Counted from the first letter of the stretch, positions 1 to 10,927 are shown. The stretch is 64,000 nt of DNA from JACVRW01 sp963757815 (GCA_963757815.1 CAVWSN010000020.1:1-64000); one strand, 5' to 3'. Numbers and translations are program-made. The notes: generated by a model from the letters alone, not told the origin.

Positions 1-1996
<1,996 letters not shown>

Positions 1997-2561
1997 GTCG
2001 CGGCCTCGGCCGCGCGCGAGCGGCGGGGATGCCGCGGGCCACGCACCGGCGCACGGGCCGCGCGACATACCGGCTGACGCCGCAACCCATCCCTCGTTGG
2101 GAGTGTCGGGCGAGGCTCGGTGAGTTGGCGCCGGGCCGGTCTCGCGTATGGGCTGGGGAAGGGGAGCAGGGTCGTGGGCCGCCGCGGACCGGACGTGATC
2201 GAAGATCGTTCGGCCGTCGCGGTGAAAAGACGCGAGTCGTCCTGCCCTGGTGGTCCAGGGGACCTGAAGGACAGGACGGTGGCGCCGGATCCCGGGTCAG
2301 GGCTGCCCGGGTGCGGATGAAGATTCGGCAACGCCCAGGATCACCGAAGATTGTTCGCCGAGAGAGACCCAGCGGCCGCTGTCCCACACCCCTTCCCCAG
2401 CCCTGGCCCGGCCGGCGGAGACCAACGCCGGATGAAGTTTCACCCCTGAAGCGACCGGCGCTGCCGTCCGGCGGCCGCCGGCGGGCGCCGCAAGCGCCCA
2501 CCTTGCCGACTTGTTGTCCGTCACGACAGCAAGGCGGCACCGTGCCGGCCCCGGCCGCCCG
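1997..2561. other. 565-bp non-coding stretch with hairpins and an inverted repeat
   Basis: No convincing gene: open frames on both strands lack recognisable domains. Seen: a nested hairpin, outer arms GTCCTG (2239-2244) and CAGGAC (2272-2277), inner arms CCCTGG and CCAGGG (2245-2260) with a TGGT loop; a CCCGGG...CCCGGG hairpin near 2290-2312; and a 15-base inverted match GGGCTGGGGAAGGGG (about 2150-2164) against CCCCTTCCCCAGCCC (about 2390-2404). The region lies between the ends of convergent uvrA and the DJ-1 gene, so termination signals or a structured RNA are both possible. Confidence 0.4.
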
Positions 2562-3158
2562 TCAGGCCACCGCTACCGCCGGGCGCTCGTAGCCGATCTC
2601 GGCCGCCGCGGCCGCTGCGAGCTCGGGGCCCTCGAAGCGCTCGAGCAGGCGCAGCGCCAGGTCGATGCCGCACACGGGGGCGCCGGCGGTGAGGATGTCG
2701 CCGTCGTCGACGAGCCGGGACTCGAGCACCTCGATCGTGCCGTACGCGCGAAGGTCGTCGAGCGCGCCCGGGTTGGTCGTGGCCCGGCGTCCGTCGAGGA
2801 TGCCCGAGCGGGCGAGCAGCAGCGCGCCGGTGCAGACGGAGGCGACCGTAGTGCCGGCCGCGTGGCGGGCGGCGATCGCCGCGGGGATCTCGCCGCGCTC
2901 GGCCTGCCCCCAGACACCCTCGGGTGAGCGGTCGAACCAGCCTCCGCCCGGCACGATCAGCACGTCAGGGCGCTCGGAGAGGGCGCCGTGCGCGGTGATC
3001 ACCGCGCCGTGGTCGGCGCTCACCTGGCGGGCGCCCTCGAGCGTGACCAGCCGCGCCGTCACGTCGTCGCGGAGCTGGGCGAGGCCCCCGAGTACCTCCC
3101 AGGGGCCCATCGCGTCGAGCTCGTCGAAACCGTCGAAGAGGAGGATCTCGGCGTTCAT
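2562..3158 (-). CDS. DJ-1/PfpI family protein
   Basis: A 198-residue single-domain member of the DJ-1/PfpI (class I glutamine amidotransferase-like) superfamily. Seen: N-terminal LLFDGFDELDAMGPWEVL and the nucleophile-elbow motif ASVCTGALLLARSGILDGRRAT, whose cysteine is the usual reactive residue. The ATG at 3158 is chosen because it starts exactly at the conserved first strand; the frame runs further upstream through GC-rich shadow sequence. It is divergent from a GlxA-type regulator carrying the same domain, 71 bp away, over an inverted repeat. Members include isonitrile hydratase-like and chaperone or deglycase proteins; no specific substrate can be assigned. Likely controlled by the divergent regulator. 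Confidence 0.85.
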   Translation of the reverse strand: MNAEILLFDGFDELDAMGPWEVLGGLAQLRDDVTARLVTLEGARQVSADHGAVITAHGALSERPDVLIVPGGGWFDRSPEGVWGQAERGEIPAAIAARHAAGTTVASVCTGALLLARSGILDGRRATTNPGALDDLRAYGTIEVLESRLVDDGDILTAGAPVCGIDLALRLLERFEGPELAAAAAAEIGYERPAVAVA

Positions 3159-3195
3159 GGACCGCAGCGTGCCAGCGCCGCCCGCCGCCGTCGAG

Positions 3196-3230
3196 TGGCA
3201 GGAATGCCAATATCCAGTAGATTCCTGCCA
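3196..3230. promoter_or_regulatory. Perfect 10-bp inverted repeat, candidate operator
   Basis: TGGCAGGAAT (3196-3205) and ATTCCTGCCA (3221-3230) are perfectly complementary arms around a 15-bp spacer. A smaller palindrome TGGCA-GGAA-TGCCA (3196-3209) is nested in the left arm. The repeat lies between the divergent DJ-1 gene and the GlxA-type regulator and its right arm ends on the regulator's start codon, so autoregulation is the natural reading (inference). Confidence 0.6.
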
Positions 3231-4225
3231 TGAGCGGATCAAGCGCTCGGGTCGGGGGGCGGCGCAGGGCGCCGGGTGGGGCGCCGGGCCCCGATTCCCG
3301 CCATCGGGTCGTGGCACTGGTCGTCGGGGAGGTCGTGGCCTTCGACCTCGCGATTCCCGCCCAGGTGTTCGGCCGGCAGCGCTCGCTCTACAGCTGGGCG
3401 GTGTGCGCCCCGGAGCCCGGGCCGGTTCCTGCGGAGACGGGCTTCGAGGTCCTCGTCCCGCACGGCCTCGAGGCGCTCGAGACAGCGGAGACCGTGATCG
3501 TGCCGGGCATCGGCGACCGCGCCTGGCCGCTGCCGCCCGAGCCGCTCGAGGCCCTGCGCGCGGCGGCCCGGCGCGGCGCGCGGGTGGCCTCGATCTGCAC
3601 CGGCGCCTTCGTCCTGGCTGCGGCCGGGCTTCTGGACGGGCGCCGCGCGGCCACACACTGGGGCTATGCGGAGCTACTCGCGAGCGAGTTCCCGTCGGTG
3701 GATGTCGACCCGGACGTGCTCTATGTCGACGACGGCGACGTCCTCACCTCGGCCGGCATGGCCGCCGGGATCGACCTGTGCCTGCACATGGTGAGGAGCG
3801 ACTACGGCGCCGCGGCCGCGAACGCGGTGGCCCGCCGGATCGTGGTGGCGGCCCATCGCGACGGCGGCCAGGCGCAGTTCGTCGAGCGGCCGCTGCCTGA
3901 GGCGGGAGGGGGCCTCGGCGCCACGCGCGCGTGGATGGAGGAGCAGCTCGACCGCCAGCTCACCGTGCGCGAGATGGCTCGCCACGCCGCCTGCAGCCCA
4001 CGCTCGTTCGCGCGCCGCTTCCGCGCCGAGACCGGAACAACGCCGCTGCAGTGGCTGATCGGCCGCCGCGTGGCCGAGGCACAACGGCTGCTCGAAGGGA
4101 CCGACCTGCCCGTGGAGCACGTGGCGGCCCGCGCCGGCTTCGGAACGGCCGCCGCGCTGCGTCAGCACTTCGGCAGGACGCTCGCAACGTCCCCGAGCGC
4201 CTACCGCCGCGCATTCCGTCGTTAG
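3230..4225 (+). CDS. GlxA family transcriptional regulator (DJ-1/PfpI plus AraC HTH)
   Basis: A 331-residue regulator: an N-terminal DJ-1/PfpI-like sensor domain (residues about 25-195, with ASICTGAFVLAAAGLLDGRRA) and a C-terminal AraC-type double helix-turn-helix (about 235-330, ending PSAYRRAFRR). GlxA-family proteins are cytoplasmic activators or repressors whose amidotransferase-like domain is thought to bind small molecules. The ATG at 3230 overlaps the right arm of an inverted repeat, and the divergent neighbour encodes a free DJ-1 domain, so it probably controls itself and that gene. The ligand cannot be read from the sequence. Confidence 0.88.
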   Translation: MSGSSARVGGRRRAPGGAPGPDSRHRVVALVVGEVVAFDLAIPAQVFGRQRSLYSWAVCAPEPGPVPAETGFEVLVPHGLEALETAETVIVPGIGDRAWPLPPEPLEALRAAARRGARVASICTGAFVLAAAGLLDGRRAATHWGYAELLASEFPSVDVDPDVLYVDDGDVLTSAGMAAGIDLCLHMVRSDYGAAAANAVARRIVVAAHRDGGQAQFVERPLPEAGGGLGATRAWMEEQLDRQLTVREMARHAACSPRSFARRFRAETGTTPLQWLIGRRVAEAQRLLEGTDLPVEHVAARAGFGTAAALRQHFGRTLATSPSAYRRAFRR

Positions 4226-4250
4226 CCGACCGGTACCGCTTCCCCCGCCG

Positions 4251-4925
4251 TCAGCCCAGGTCGACGTAGCCGCCGAAGCGGCAGACGCCCGGCTGACCGA
4301 GGGCGTTCACAGCCGCGTAGAGGCTGGCGTCGACGATCTCCTCGGTGCCGTCGGGGGCGAGCGCCAAGGCGTCCTGGAGCGAGTCGACGACGACCTCGCC
4401 GGGAAGGGCCACCGCGTTCACGAACACCCTGTCCTCTTCGGGGGTTCCCGGGCCGAGCGCTCCGGTGGCCGCTGCATCGAGGGCGGCGTTGGCGGCGCTG
4501 GACGCGATCAGGACCTCGGCTATGTCCCGGTCGCCATCCACGGTCACGGCCCCGATGCGGCAGCGCGCGTTGAGCACGAAGGGTCCCTCGCGCATCACCT
4601 CGCGCGCCTGTCCGTTCGTGAGCGTGAACGGAGCCACGTTGAAGCGACGGCGGCCCTCGAGGGACTGTGCGTCGGCGGCCCTGGGCACGCGACCCAGCTT
4701 CGGCTCGTCGATGTGGCGGCCCCCGAGCGAATCGAACTTGAGGTCGCGGCCCGTCAGGGCGCGGTTGCGCACGTCCTTTGAGCGCACCGAGTTGTTCACG
4801 ATTTGCTTGGAACCGATGCGCAGCGCGGCGTAGGCGCCGCCGCCGAGCGCGACGAACAGCGCGATCACTGCGATGACGAGTGCGGGGGAGGGTCGGCGAA
4901 GGCGGCTCACAATGGGATAACCCAA
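4251..4925 (-). CDS. Secreted or anchored repeat protein, Thermoleophilia type
   Basis: A 224-residue protein with an N-terminal signal or anchor (residues about 8-33, RRPSPALVIAVIALFVALGG) followed by a segment of the type IGSKQIVNNSVRSKDVRNR that repeats degenerately (VRSKDVRNRALTGRDLKFDSLGG). This architecture is frequent in Solirubrobacterales and has no known function. The C-terminal part has two cysteines (...NARCRIGAV..., ...GVCRFGGY) that could form a disulfide outside the cell. A paralog lies at 5667-6206. It is divergent from the acyltransferase gene with a 90-bp gap. Export is well supported; function is unknown. Confidence 0.75.
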   Translation of the reverse strand: MGYPIVSRLRRPSPALVIAVIALFVALGGGAYAALRIGSKQIVNNSVRSKDVRNRALTGRDLKFDSLGGRHIDEPKLGRVPRAADAQSLEGRRRFNVAPFTLTNGQAREVMREGPFVLNARCRIGAVTVDGDRDIAEVLIASSAANAALDAAATGALGPGTPEEDRVFVNAVALPGEVVVDSLQDALALAPDGTEEIVDASLYAAVNALGQPGVCRFGGYVDLG

Positions 4926-5014
4926 CCACGTCGCGGGAGTTGCTGCCAGTCCCGCCCTGTTGCGGACGCGGCCGGGCGGTCCACGCCGCCCGCCCGCTCT
5001 GAAAAGCTGCGGCC

Positions 5015-5644
5015 GTGGGCGACGCGCTGCTCTGGTGGCGGAAATGGCGCTGGTACGAGCGCAACTCGCTGCCCTGGAACCGCGCGCTGATTCATCGGGA
5101 GCTGGCGCGCCGGCGCGCCTTCGCCCGCTGGCCGCTGCACGGCAACGTCCTCGAGGCGCTGCGCGAGGGGAGGCTCGAGGTCGGCGAGCACACGCTGTTC
5201 GAGCCGCACGTGTGGCTGACCGCGCCCGGCGACGCCCGCATCGTGATCGGGTCCCAGACCTTCCTCAACATCGCCGTGATGGTCGCGTCCGTCGAGTACG
5301 TGCAGATCGGCGACCACTGCATGTTCGCGAACGGCTGTTTCATCACCGACGGGAGTCATCGTTTCGACGACCCGATCCGCCCGGTCCCGTGGCAGGGGTT
5401 CTCGAGCAAGGGGCCGACCCGCGTGGGGAACAACGTCTGGTGCGGGGCAAATGTGGTGATCACGAGCGGCGTGACGGTCGGCGAGCGCTCCGTGATAGGG
5501 GCGAACAGCGTGGTCACAAGGGACATCCCCCCATTCACGATCGCGGCCGGGGTCCCGGCCAAGCTCATCAGGCAGATCGAGTACCCGGAGCGCCTGGGGC
5601 CGGGGCCCGAACAGCCGGCTCGGCGGCGCGCAGGGTTGGCATAG
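5015..5644 (+). CDS. Left-handed beta-helix (hexapeptide repeat) acyltransferase
   Basis: A 209-residue acyltransferase-like protein. Residues about 60-195 have the hexapeptide pattern of LbH O-acetyltransferases: IVIGSQTFLNIAV, VQIGDHCMFANG, TRVGNNVWCGANVVI, VTVGERSVIGANSVV, then AAGVPAKLIRQIE. The GSHRFDDP stretch corresponds to the active-site histidine region of maltose or galactoside acetyltransferases. It may modify a sugar or cell-envelope glycan (inference). Start is GTG at 5015. It sits between two exported repeat proteins, divergent from one and convergent with the other, so it is probably transcribed alone. Confidence 0.8.
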   Translation: MGDALLWWRKWRWYERNSLPWNRALIHRELARRRAFARWPLHGNVLEALREGRLEVGEHTLFEPHVWLTAPGDARIVIGSQTFLNIAVMVASVEYVQIGDHCMFANGCFITDGSHRFDDPIRPVPWQGFSSKGPTRVGNNVWCGANVVITSGVTVGERSVIGANSVVTRDIPPFTIAAGVPAKLIRQIEYPERLGPGPEQPARRRAGLA

Positions 5645-5666
5645 CGGCCCCCGGCGCCGGACCTGT

Positions 5667-6206
5667 TCAGCAGAAGACGACAACGTGGAACGGGCGGTCC
5701 ACCTCGCCACCGTTCGCGTTCTCGGTCCGCACCGCGACGCCGTTCACATTCGAGCCGAGCGACGAGACGCTGATCTGGCTGTTCTGGGGCGGAGCCGCCG
5801 CGCTGGCGTCCCCGATCGTCGCGAAGTACGCGCAGCCCCGGATGTCGGCGTTGAAGATGACCTGGTAGCGGCCGGCGCCGGTGCGGGCGGCCTGGGCGTT
5901 GCGGCCACGAACCAGCTGGCCACCCGAATTGACGACGGCGAAACGAGCGCTTCCATGGGCCAGGAGCGACTCCGGGACGGTGGCGAGCGAGGACTCCTTG
6001 ATGGCGCCGCCGCCGACCGAGTTTTCGTTCATGTCGTTGCCGGTGACCGAGCGGTCCTTGAGGTCCTTGTTGGTCACGGTGCCGTTCTTGATGCTCTTGC
6101 CGGTGATCACAAGCGCGTAAGCGGAGCCTCCCATCGCGACGAACAGCGCGACGAGGGCAACGACCATGGCGGGCGACGGCACGAGCCGCCGGGCCCATCG
6201 AGACAT
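5667..6206 (-). CDS. Secreted or anchored repeat protein, paralog of the 4251 gene
   Basis: A 179-residue protein with the same plan as its paralog: basic N-terminus, hydrophobic segment (LVPSPAMVVALVALFVAMGG), then the KSIKNGTVTNKDLKDRSVTG repeat and a C-terminal beta-rich domain ending in cysteine (VVVFC). The ATG at 6206 is preferred over the GTG two codons upstream because AGGAAGG sits five bases before it. Export is likely; function is unknown. The paralogs differ strongly in their C-terminal domains, so the repeat region is the shared module. Confidence 0.75.
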   Translation of the reverse strand: MSRWARRLVPSPAMVVALVALFVAMGGSAYALVITGKSIKNGTVTNKDLKDRSVTGNDMNENSVGGGAIKESSLATVPESLLAHGSARFAVVNSGGQLVRGRNAQAARTGAGRYQVIFNADIRGCAYFATIGDASAAAPPQNSQISVSSLGSNVNGVAVRTENANGGEVDRPFHVVVFC

Positions 6207-6293
6207 GCGCACCTTCCTTTCCTTGGGTGCTGGGGCGTAGGCGTCAACCCGCCGCTTTCCCGAAAGTTGCTCAGGCGAGCCGCGCCCGATCGC

Positions 6294-7307
6294 TCAGCGC
6301 TCGGCCTCTTCCTCGAGCAGGCTGCGCTGGTCGAGCGTGAACAGGAGGGCGAGTGAGGGCAGCACGACCACGACGGCGATGCCGAAGACCACGAGCACCG
6401 CCGTGAGCGTCGCGCTCGCGCCGGCTCCCTCCTCGATCGTGAGCGTCTCTGGGAGCAGATAGGGATACTGGGCGGCCCCCCACCCCCAGATGACCGCTAC
6501 AACGGCGCCGACGGCGAGCGGGCGGACCCCCCTCTGCGCGCCGCGCCAGAGGAGCACGACGACGGCGAGGCCGCAGGCGACGGAGAGCAGCACGAGCGGG
6601 AGGCCCTCGGAGGTGAGGCCGTCGTAAACGAAGCGCGCGTCCGAGCGCAGCGCGGGAATCGCCGCGATCGCGAGCGCGCCCGCAACCACAGCCGCCGCGC
6701 GCGCCCGGGCCGCGAAGTAACCAACGAGATCGGGATCGGACAGGCGGCGGGCATCGCTCACCAGGAAGACCGCGGCGAGGTATGCGCCGGTCGCCACGAA
6801 AAGTGCCCCGATCAGCAGTGAGAGCGGGTTGAACCAGCTCGTGACGGGATCCCCCTCCGCGTTTCCGACGGGCACGCGCCCGGAGGCGACGGCGCCGACC
6901 ACGGTCCCCATGAAGAATGGCGTGAGAACCGAGGAGATTGCGAACGCGGCCTCGGCGAAGCGGCGCCCCGAGCTCCTTGCCGCAACCCGGTGAAAGGCGA
7001 ACCCCGCGCCCCGAAGGACGATCCCCAGGGCGGCGAGGCACAGCGGAATGAAGAGCGTCGACATGACCGACGCGAAGGCCTCCGGGAACGCCGTCCACAG
7101 GGTCACGAGCATGAAGATCAGCCAGACGTGGTTGGCCTCCCAGACCGGGCCGATCGCCCAGTCGATCAGGGCGCGTGCGCGCCTGCCGCGCTCGCCGCCG
7201 CCCGCCAGCAGCGACCAGAATCCCGAGCCGAAGTCCGCACCGCCGAAAACGGCGTAGAGCGTCAGGCCGACCCAGAGCACGGCCGCGACGGCGTCGGCGC
7301 TGCTCAA
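6294..7307 (-). CDS. cydB: Cytochrome bd ubiquinol oxidase subunit II
   Basis: A 337-residue multi-spanning subunit of cytochrome bd, the high-affinity, non-pumping quinol:O2 oxidoreductase. Seen: the N-terminal VGLTLYAVFGGADFGSGFW segment, AIGPVWEANHVWLIFMLVTLWTAFP and about eight hydrophobic helices, usual for CydB. It overlaps cydA by four bases, so the two are translationally coupled. It is the last gene of a seven-gene operon starting at zwf, pairing it with the NDH-2 encoded four genes upstream: together they form a short chain NADH to quinone to O2. Confidence 0.96.
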   Translation of the reverse strand: MSSADAVAAVLWVGLTLYAVFGGADFGSGFWSLLAGGGERGRRARALIDWAIGPVWEANHVWLIFMLVTLWTAFPEAFASVMSTLFIPLCLAALGIVLRGAGFAFHRVAARSSGRRFAEAAFAISSVLTPFFMGTVVGAVASGRVPVGNAEGDPVTSWFNPLSLLIGALFVATGAYLAAVFLVSDARRLSDPDLVGYFAARARAAAVVAGALAIAAIPALRSDARFVYDGLTSEGLPLVLLSVACGLAVVVLLWRGAQRGVRPLAVGAVVAVIWGWGAAQYPYLLPETLTIEEGAGASATLTAVLVVFGIAVVVVLPSLALLFTLDQRSLLEEEAER

Positions 7308-8692
7308 GCCGGTGCCTCCGGCAGCTCCTCGCCCGCGGGGCGAGGTCCGTAGGGGACGTCCACCTCTTCGGCTTCACGCCAACGACGCGTCATCGCGCGC
7401 AGCACGAGAACGGTGGCGATCCCGAGCGCCGTGTAGAGCACCACCACGACGGCCAGGCTGACCCACACGCCGTCGGCCTGCGTGACGGCATCCTCCGTGC
7501 GCATCAGCTCGTAGACGATCCACGGCTGGCGGCCCACCTCGGTCACGATCCACCCGCACTCGAGCGCCACGATCGCCGCGACGCCCGACACTGCCGTGGC
7601 GCGCAGGAACCAAGGCGTCTTCGGGATGTCGCGCCTGCGCCACCACGAGAAAGCGAGCCATGCGCCCAGCGCGATCAGCGCAGTGCAGATGCCCACCATC
7701 GCGTCGAATGCCCAGTGGAGCAGCGTGTTCGCGGGCGGCCGCTCGTCAGGCGGCACCGAGTCGAGTCCGATTACCTCGGTGTCGGTGCTGAATCCGACCA
7801 GCCACGAGTCGAAGCCGGGGATGCCGATCCCGCCCTTCACGCCCTCCGACGTGCAGCGTCCGCCGATGTACTCCGTCACGTGCGTGGCGGTCTTCTGCAC
7901 GCACTCCATCGCGGCGAACTTGATCGGCTGGTCCTTGGCGATCGAGCGGGCGGCGGTGTCGCCGACCGCGAACTGGATCGGCGTGGCGATCGCGGCGACC
8001 GTGAACGGGATCAGCAGACCGAGCCGGTGGTGGCGATCGCGCCGGCCGCGCAGCATCCCGACCGCGTAGACGGAGGCCACCAGGAAGCCTGTGACGATGT
8101 ACGCCGCAAGGATCATGTGCGGAGCCTCGTAGCCGACCGCTCCGTTGAAGAACGCGTCGAGCGGGCTCACGTCGGTCACGGTCCCGTCCGAGTTCAGCTT
8201 GAACCCGTCCGGCTGGTTCATCCACGAGTTCGCGGCCACAACCGACCAGGCGCCGCCGAGCCCGGCGAGCACCACCGGCACGCCGGTCCAGAAGTGCGTC
8301 CAGCCGGACAGGTGGTTCCAGCCGTAGATGTAGATCGCGATGAAGATCGCCTCGGTGAAGAAGAAGATCCCCTCGAGCGCGAACGGAAGCCCGAAGACAT
8401 CGCCGAAGCGGCGCATGAACTCGGGCCACAGCAGGCCCATCTCGAACGAGAGCACCGTGCCGGTGATCGCTCCGACCACGAACGTCACCGCCGCGACCTT
8501 CGACCAGCGCCGCGCCAGCCCCAGAGCAACCGGGTCGTCCCGCTTCAGCCCCAGGTAGTTGGCGACAAGGATGATCGCCGGCAGGGCGACACCGATGCAC
8601 GCCAGGATGATGTGGAAGCCGAGCGTGAACGCCATCTGGCTGCGCGCGGCGGAGAGGTCCGCCGCAATCGGGAGGAGGTCAGGGCGCAACAT
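7304..8692 (-). CDS. cydA: Cytochrome bd ubiquinol oxidase subunit I
   Basis: A 462-residue subunit carrying the three hemes and the quinol site. Seen: N-terminal FHIILACIGVALPA with His27, the expected heme ligand position; the GRQPWIVYE motif near residue 385; and a short Q-loop, as in many Gram-positive enzymes. It starts at the ATG at 8692 and overlaps the end of the aldose epimerase gene by 14 bases, so it is expressed from an upstream operon promoter. No cydC or cydD assembly genes are seen in the window, though a heterodimeric ABC exporter occurs at 58-62 kb. Confidence 0.97.
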   Translation of the reverse strand: MLRPDLLPIAADLSAARSQMAFTLGFHIILACIGVALPAIILVANYLGLKRDDPVALGLARRWSKVAAVTFVVGAITGTVLSFEMGLLWPEFMRRFGDVFGLPFALEGIFFFTEAIFIAIYIYGWNHLSGWTHFWTGVPVVLAGLGGAWSVVAANSWMNQPDGFKLNSDGTVTDVSPLDAFFNGAVGYEAPHMILAAYIVTGFLVASVYAVGMLRGRRDRHHRLGLLIPFTVAAIATPIQFAVGDTAARSIAKDQPIKFAAMECVQKTATHVTEYIGGRCTSEGVKGGIGIPGFDSWLVGFSTDTEVIGLDSVPPDERPPANTLLHWAFDAMVGICTALIALGAWLAFSWWRRRDIPKTPWFLRATAVSGVAAIVALECGWIVTEVGRQPWIVYELMRTEDAVTQADGVWVSLAVVVVLYTALGIATVLVLRAMTRRWREAEEVDVPYGPRPAGEELPEAPA

Positions 8693-9602
8693 CGATTCCC
8701 CAGGTGCTCGTGAAGGACAGGCTGGGCTCCAATCGGATCAGCGCCTCCCCTGTCCGGAACGCATTCGGTGGGCAGGTCATGGGCTCGACGGCGAGGCTAC
8801 GCCGGTCGACGTCCGGAAGCGGGTCGCCCGTGAACAGCATCAGGTATGGATAGGACTCGTCGACCCAGAGCGTCAGGCTGGCGCCTCCACCGGGGTCACT
8901 CAGCGAGACGCGAGCAACCCCATCCTCGTCGCGCAGGAGATCGGTGAAGGCGTTGTCGAGTCGCGTCGCGCCTATCGGCCGCGGCCGGCGGAAGTCGTAC
9001 TCCGTGCCCTCGACCGACTCAGACCGCACCGGGATGCCTCGCTCGTCGGAGAAGACCACCAATCGTGCGGGAACCTCGAGCGTGACCGGGTCCACCACCG
9101 GCGTCCCCGGCCTCAGGTACGGATGGGCACCGCACCCGTACGGACATGCTCGGTCTCCGACGTTCGTGGCCGTCGTCCTCACCCGGAGGCCCTCGTCGGA
9201 GAGGAGGTACTCGATGCTGACCGCCAGCGAGAAGGGATAGCCGGGCTGGGGGTGGATCAGGTGCTGCATCACGACCCGGTGCGGCTCGTGGTCGCCCACG
9301 CGCCAGGAGGCCCAGCGCACCAGGCCGTGGATCGCGTCCTGCTCTGCGGGGTCGTTGATAGGGAGCTGGTGGCGCTCGCCGTCGAACTCGTAGCTGCCGT
9401 CCTGGATCCTGTTCGGCCACGGGAGCAGCACCTGTCCCCGGCCCGAGGTGCTCATCTCGTCAGGCCGGTATCCGTCGAGTAGTTCGCGACCGGCCGCGGA
9501 GTAGGTCCTGAGTCCGCCACCGACCTCTACGACCAGGGCCCGTTGGTCCCCGTGGCGAATCCCGATCTGGTCCCCGGACGGTGCCCGGGGGGAGGACGTC
9601 AT
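8679..9602 (-). CDS. Aldose 1-epimerase family protein
   Basis: A 307-residue galactose mutarotase-like protein. Seen: LLPWPNRIQDGSYEF near the N-terminus (substrate arginine region), DAIHGLVRWASWRV with the family histidine, YGCGAHPYLRPG with the second histidine, and VEPMTCPPNAF with the catalytic glutamate. It interconverts alpha and beta anomers of aldoses or their phosphates. The ATG at 9602 overlaps the ndh stop (ATGA). In this operon it could supply the beta anomer of glucose or glucose 6-phosphate to the dehydrogenases (inference). Confidence 0.88.
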   Translation of the reverse strand: MTSSPRAPSGDQIGIRHGDQRALVVEVGGGLRTYSAAGRELLDGYRPDEMSTSGRGQVLLPWPNRIQDGSYEFDGERHQLPINDPAEQDAIHGLVRWASWRVGDHEPHRVVMQHLIHPQPGYPFSLAVSIEYLLSDEGLRVRTTATNVGDRACPYGCGAHPYLRPGTPVVDPVTLEVPARLVVFSDERGIPVRSESVEGTEYDFRRPRPIGATRLDNAFTDLLRDEDGVARVSLSDPGGGASLTLWVDESYPYLMLFTGDPLPDVDRRSLAVEPMTCPPNAFRTGEALIRLEPSLSFTSTWGIDVAP

Positions 9603-10927
9603 CGCACGGCTTGCGCCGGGGGTGACGCACGTTCGACGCTCGCGAGCTCGCCCTCTATGAGAGCGCTCTGGCGCTCGCCGAAGCGGGCCCCGACCCACTT
9701 GATGAGCACCTCCACGCGACGGCCGGTCTGGCCGCCGAGGTAGTAGAGGTGTACAGCCAGGTAGGTGAAGAAGGCGGGCCGGCCCCAGAGCTCACGCCCA
9801 CGGATCTCGCACACAGCCTTCCCTTTGCCGACGACGGCGAGCGCGCCCTTGTCGAAATACTTGAACGGAGTTGGGGCCCCGGCCCGGCCCTCGGCGATCC
9901 CTTTGGCGACATGATGGGCCTGCTGGATGGCAACCGTCGCGAGCCCGGGAAGCGGCTTGCCGCCGGGCCCTGCCAGGGAGGCGACGTCGCCGATCACCGA
10001 GATCTCGGGATGGCCGGGCACCGTGAGGTCGGGGTTGACCTCGATGCGCCCGCCCCTGTCGGTGCTCGCCCCGGTGGCGCGGGCGATGGCGTCGGTGAGC
10101 GGGACGGCGTGCACGCCGGCAGCCCAGATGACCGTTCTGGTGTCGATCCGCTCGGTGGCCCCTCCGACATCGATCGTCACACCGCGCGCGTCGATCGCCG
10201 TGGCACGTGCGCCCTCGCGAACGGTCACTCCGAGCTCGGCGAGTTGCTGAGCGACCTTCCCGGAGAGCCTCTCACTGAACGCGGCCACCACGCGGTCGCC
10301 GGCGTCGAGCAGGATCACCCGCGCGGCGGTGGGGTCGATTCGCCGGAACTCCCGCTTCATCGTGTTGGCGATGATCGCCAGCTGCCCCGCGACCTCCACA
10401 CCCGTGGGCCCGCCGCCGATGACTACGAATGTCAGCCACTCGGCGCGCTCTGCCGGGTCCTCGGTGCGCTCTGCCTCCTCGAAGGCGCCGTAGAAGCGCT
10501 TACGCAGGTCGACGGCGTCCGCGAGTGTCTTGAGCCCGCACGAGACCTCCTTCCACTCGTCGTGTCCGAAGTAAGAGGTCTGCGAGCCGCACGCGACAAT
10601 CAGGCTGTCGTAGCCGAGGCGGTCGCCCCGATCGAGAACGACCTGGCGCTGCTGGGCGTCGACATCGGTGACCTCCGCCATGACAACGGTGGTATTGGAG
10701 CTGCGCTTGAGTGCCGGACGGAGCGGCGAGGCGCAATCGCTCGGCGACAGCCCGCCCGCCGCGACCTGGTACAGGAGCGGCTGGAAGAGGTGGTGGTTCA
10801 TGCGGTCGACGATCGTCACGTCGGCGTCGGCGTGCCGCAGCTTGCGCGCGGCGGCCAGCCCGCCGAATCCGGCGCCGACGATCACGACCCGGCGTCGCCG
10901 GCTGTCTGCGGCTCCGTTACCCGGCAT
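9599..10927 (-). CDS. ndh: Type II NADH:quinone oxidoreductase (NDH-2)
   Basis: A 442-residue membrane-associated flavoprotein that passes electrons from NADH to quinone without pumping protons. Seen: FAD-binding VVIVGAGFGGLAAARKL at residues about 14-30, NAD-binding VVIGGGPTGVEVAGQLA near 166-182, and the HPEISVIGDVASL motif binding FAD near 300. The hydrophobic C-terminal AFFTYLAVHLYYLGG is the usual membrane anchor. The start at 10927 overlaps the GMC gene's TAA by 11 bases. With cydAB downstream it makes a non-pumping respiratory branch. Confidence 0.93.
   Translation of the reverse strand: MPGNGAADSRRRRVVIVGAGFGGLAAARKLRHADADVTIVDRMNHHLFQPLLYQVAAGGLSPSDCASPLRPALKRSSNTTVVMAEVTDVDAQQRQVVLDRGDRLGYDSLIVACGSQTSYFGHDEWKEVSCGLKTLADAVDLRKRFYGAFEEAERTEDPAERAEWLTFVVIGGGPTGVEVAGQLAIIANTMKREFRRIDPTAARVILLDAGDRVVAAFSERLSGKVAQQLAELGVTVREGARATAIDARGVTIDVGGATERIDTRTVIWAAGVHAVPLTDAIARATGASTDRGGRIEVNPDLTVPGHPEISVIGDVASLAGPGGKPLPGLATVAIQQAHHVAKGIAEGRAGAPTPFKYFDKGALAVVGKGKAVCEIRGRELWGRPAFFTYLAVHLYYLGGQTGRRVEVLIKWVGARFGERQSALIEGELASVERASPPAQAVR

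Noticed and set aside
7175..8713. 512-codon plus-strand frame opposite cydA
   Set aside because: Antisense shadow; no domain, composition typical of reversed GC-rich codons.
8679..8800. Rex binding site before cydA
   Set aside because: No TTGTGA-n-TCACAA-like sequence found; cydA is internal to an operon.
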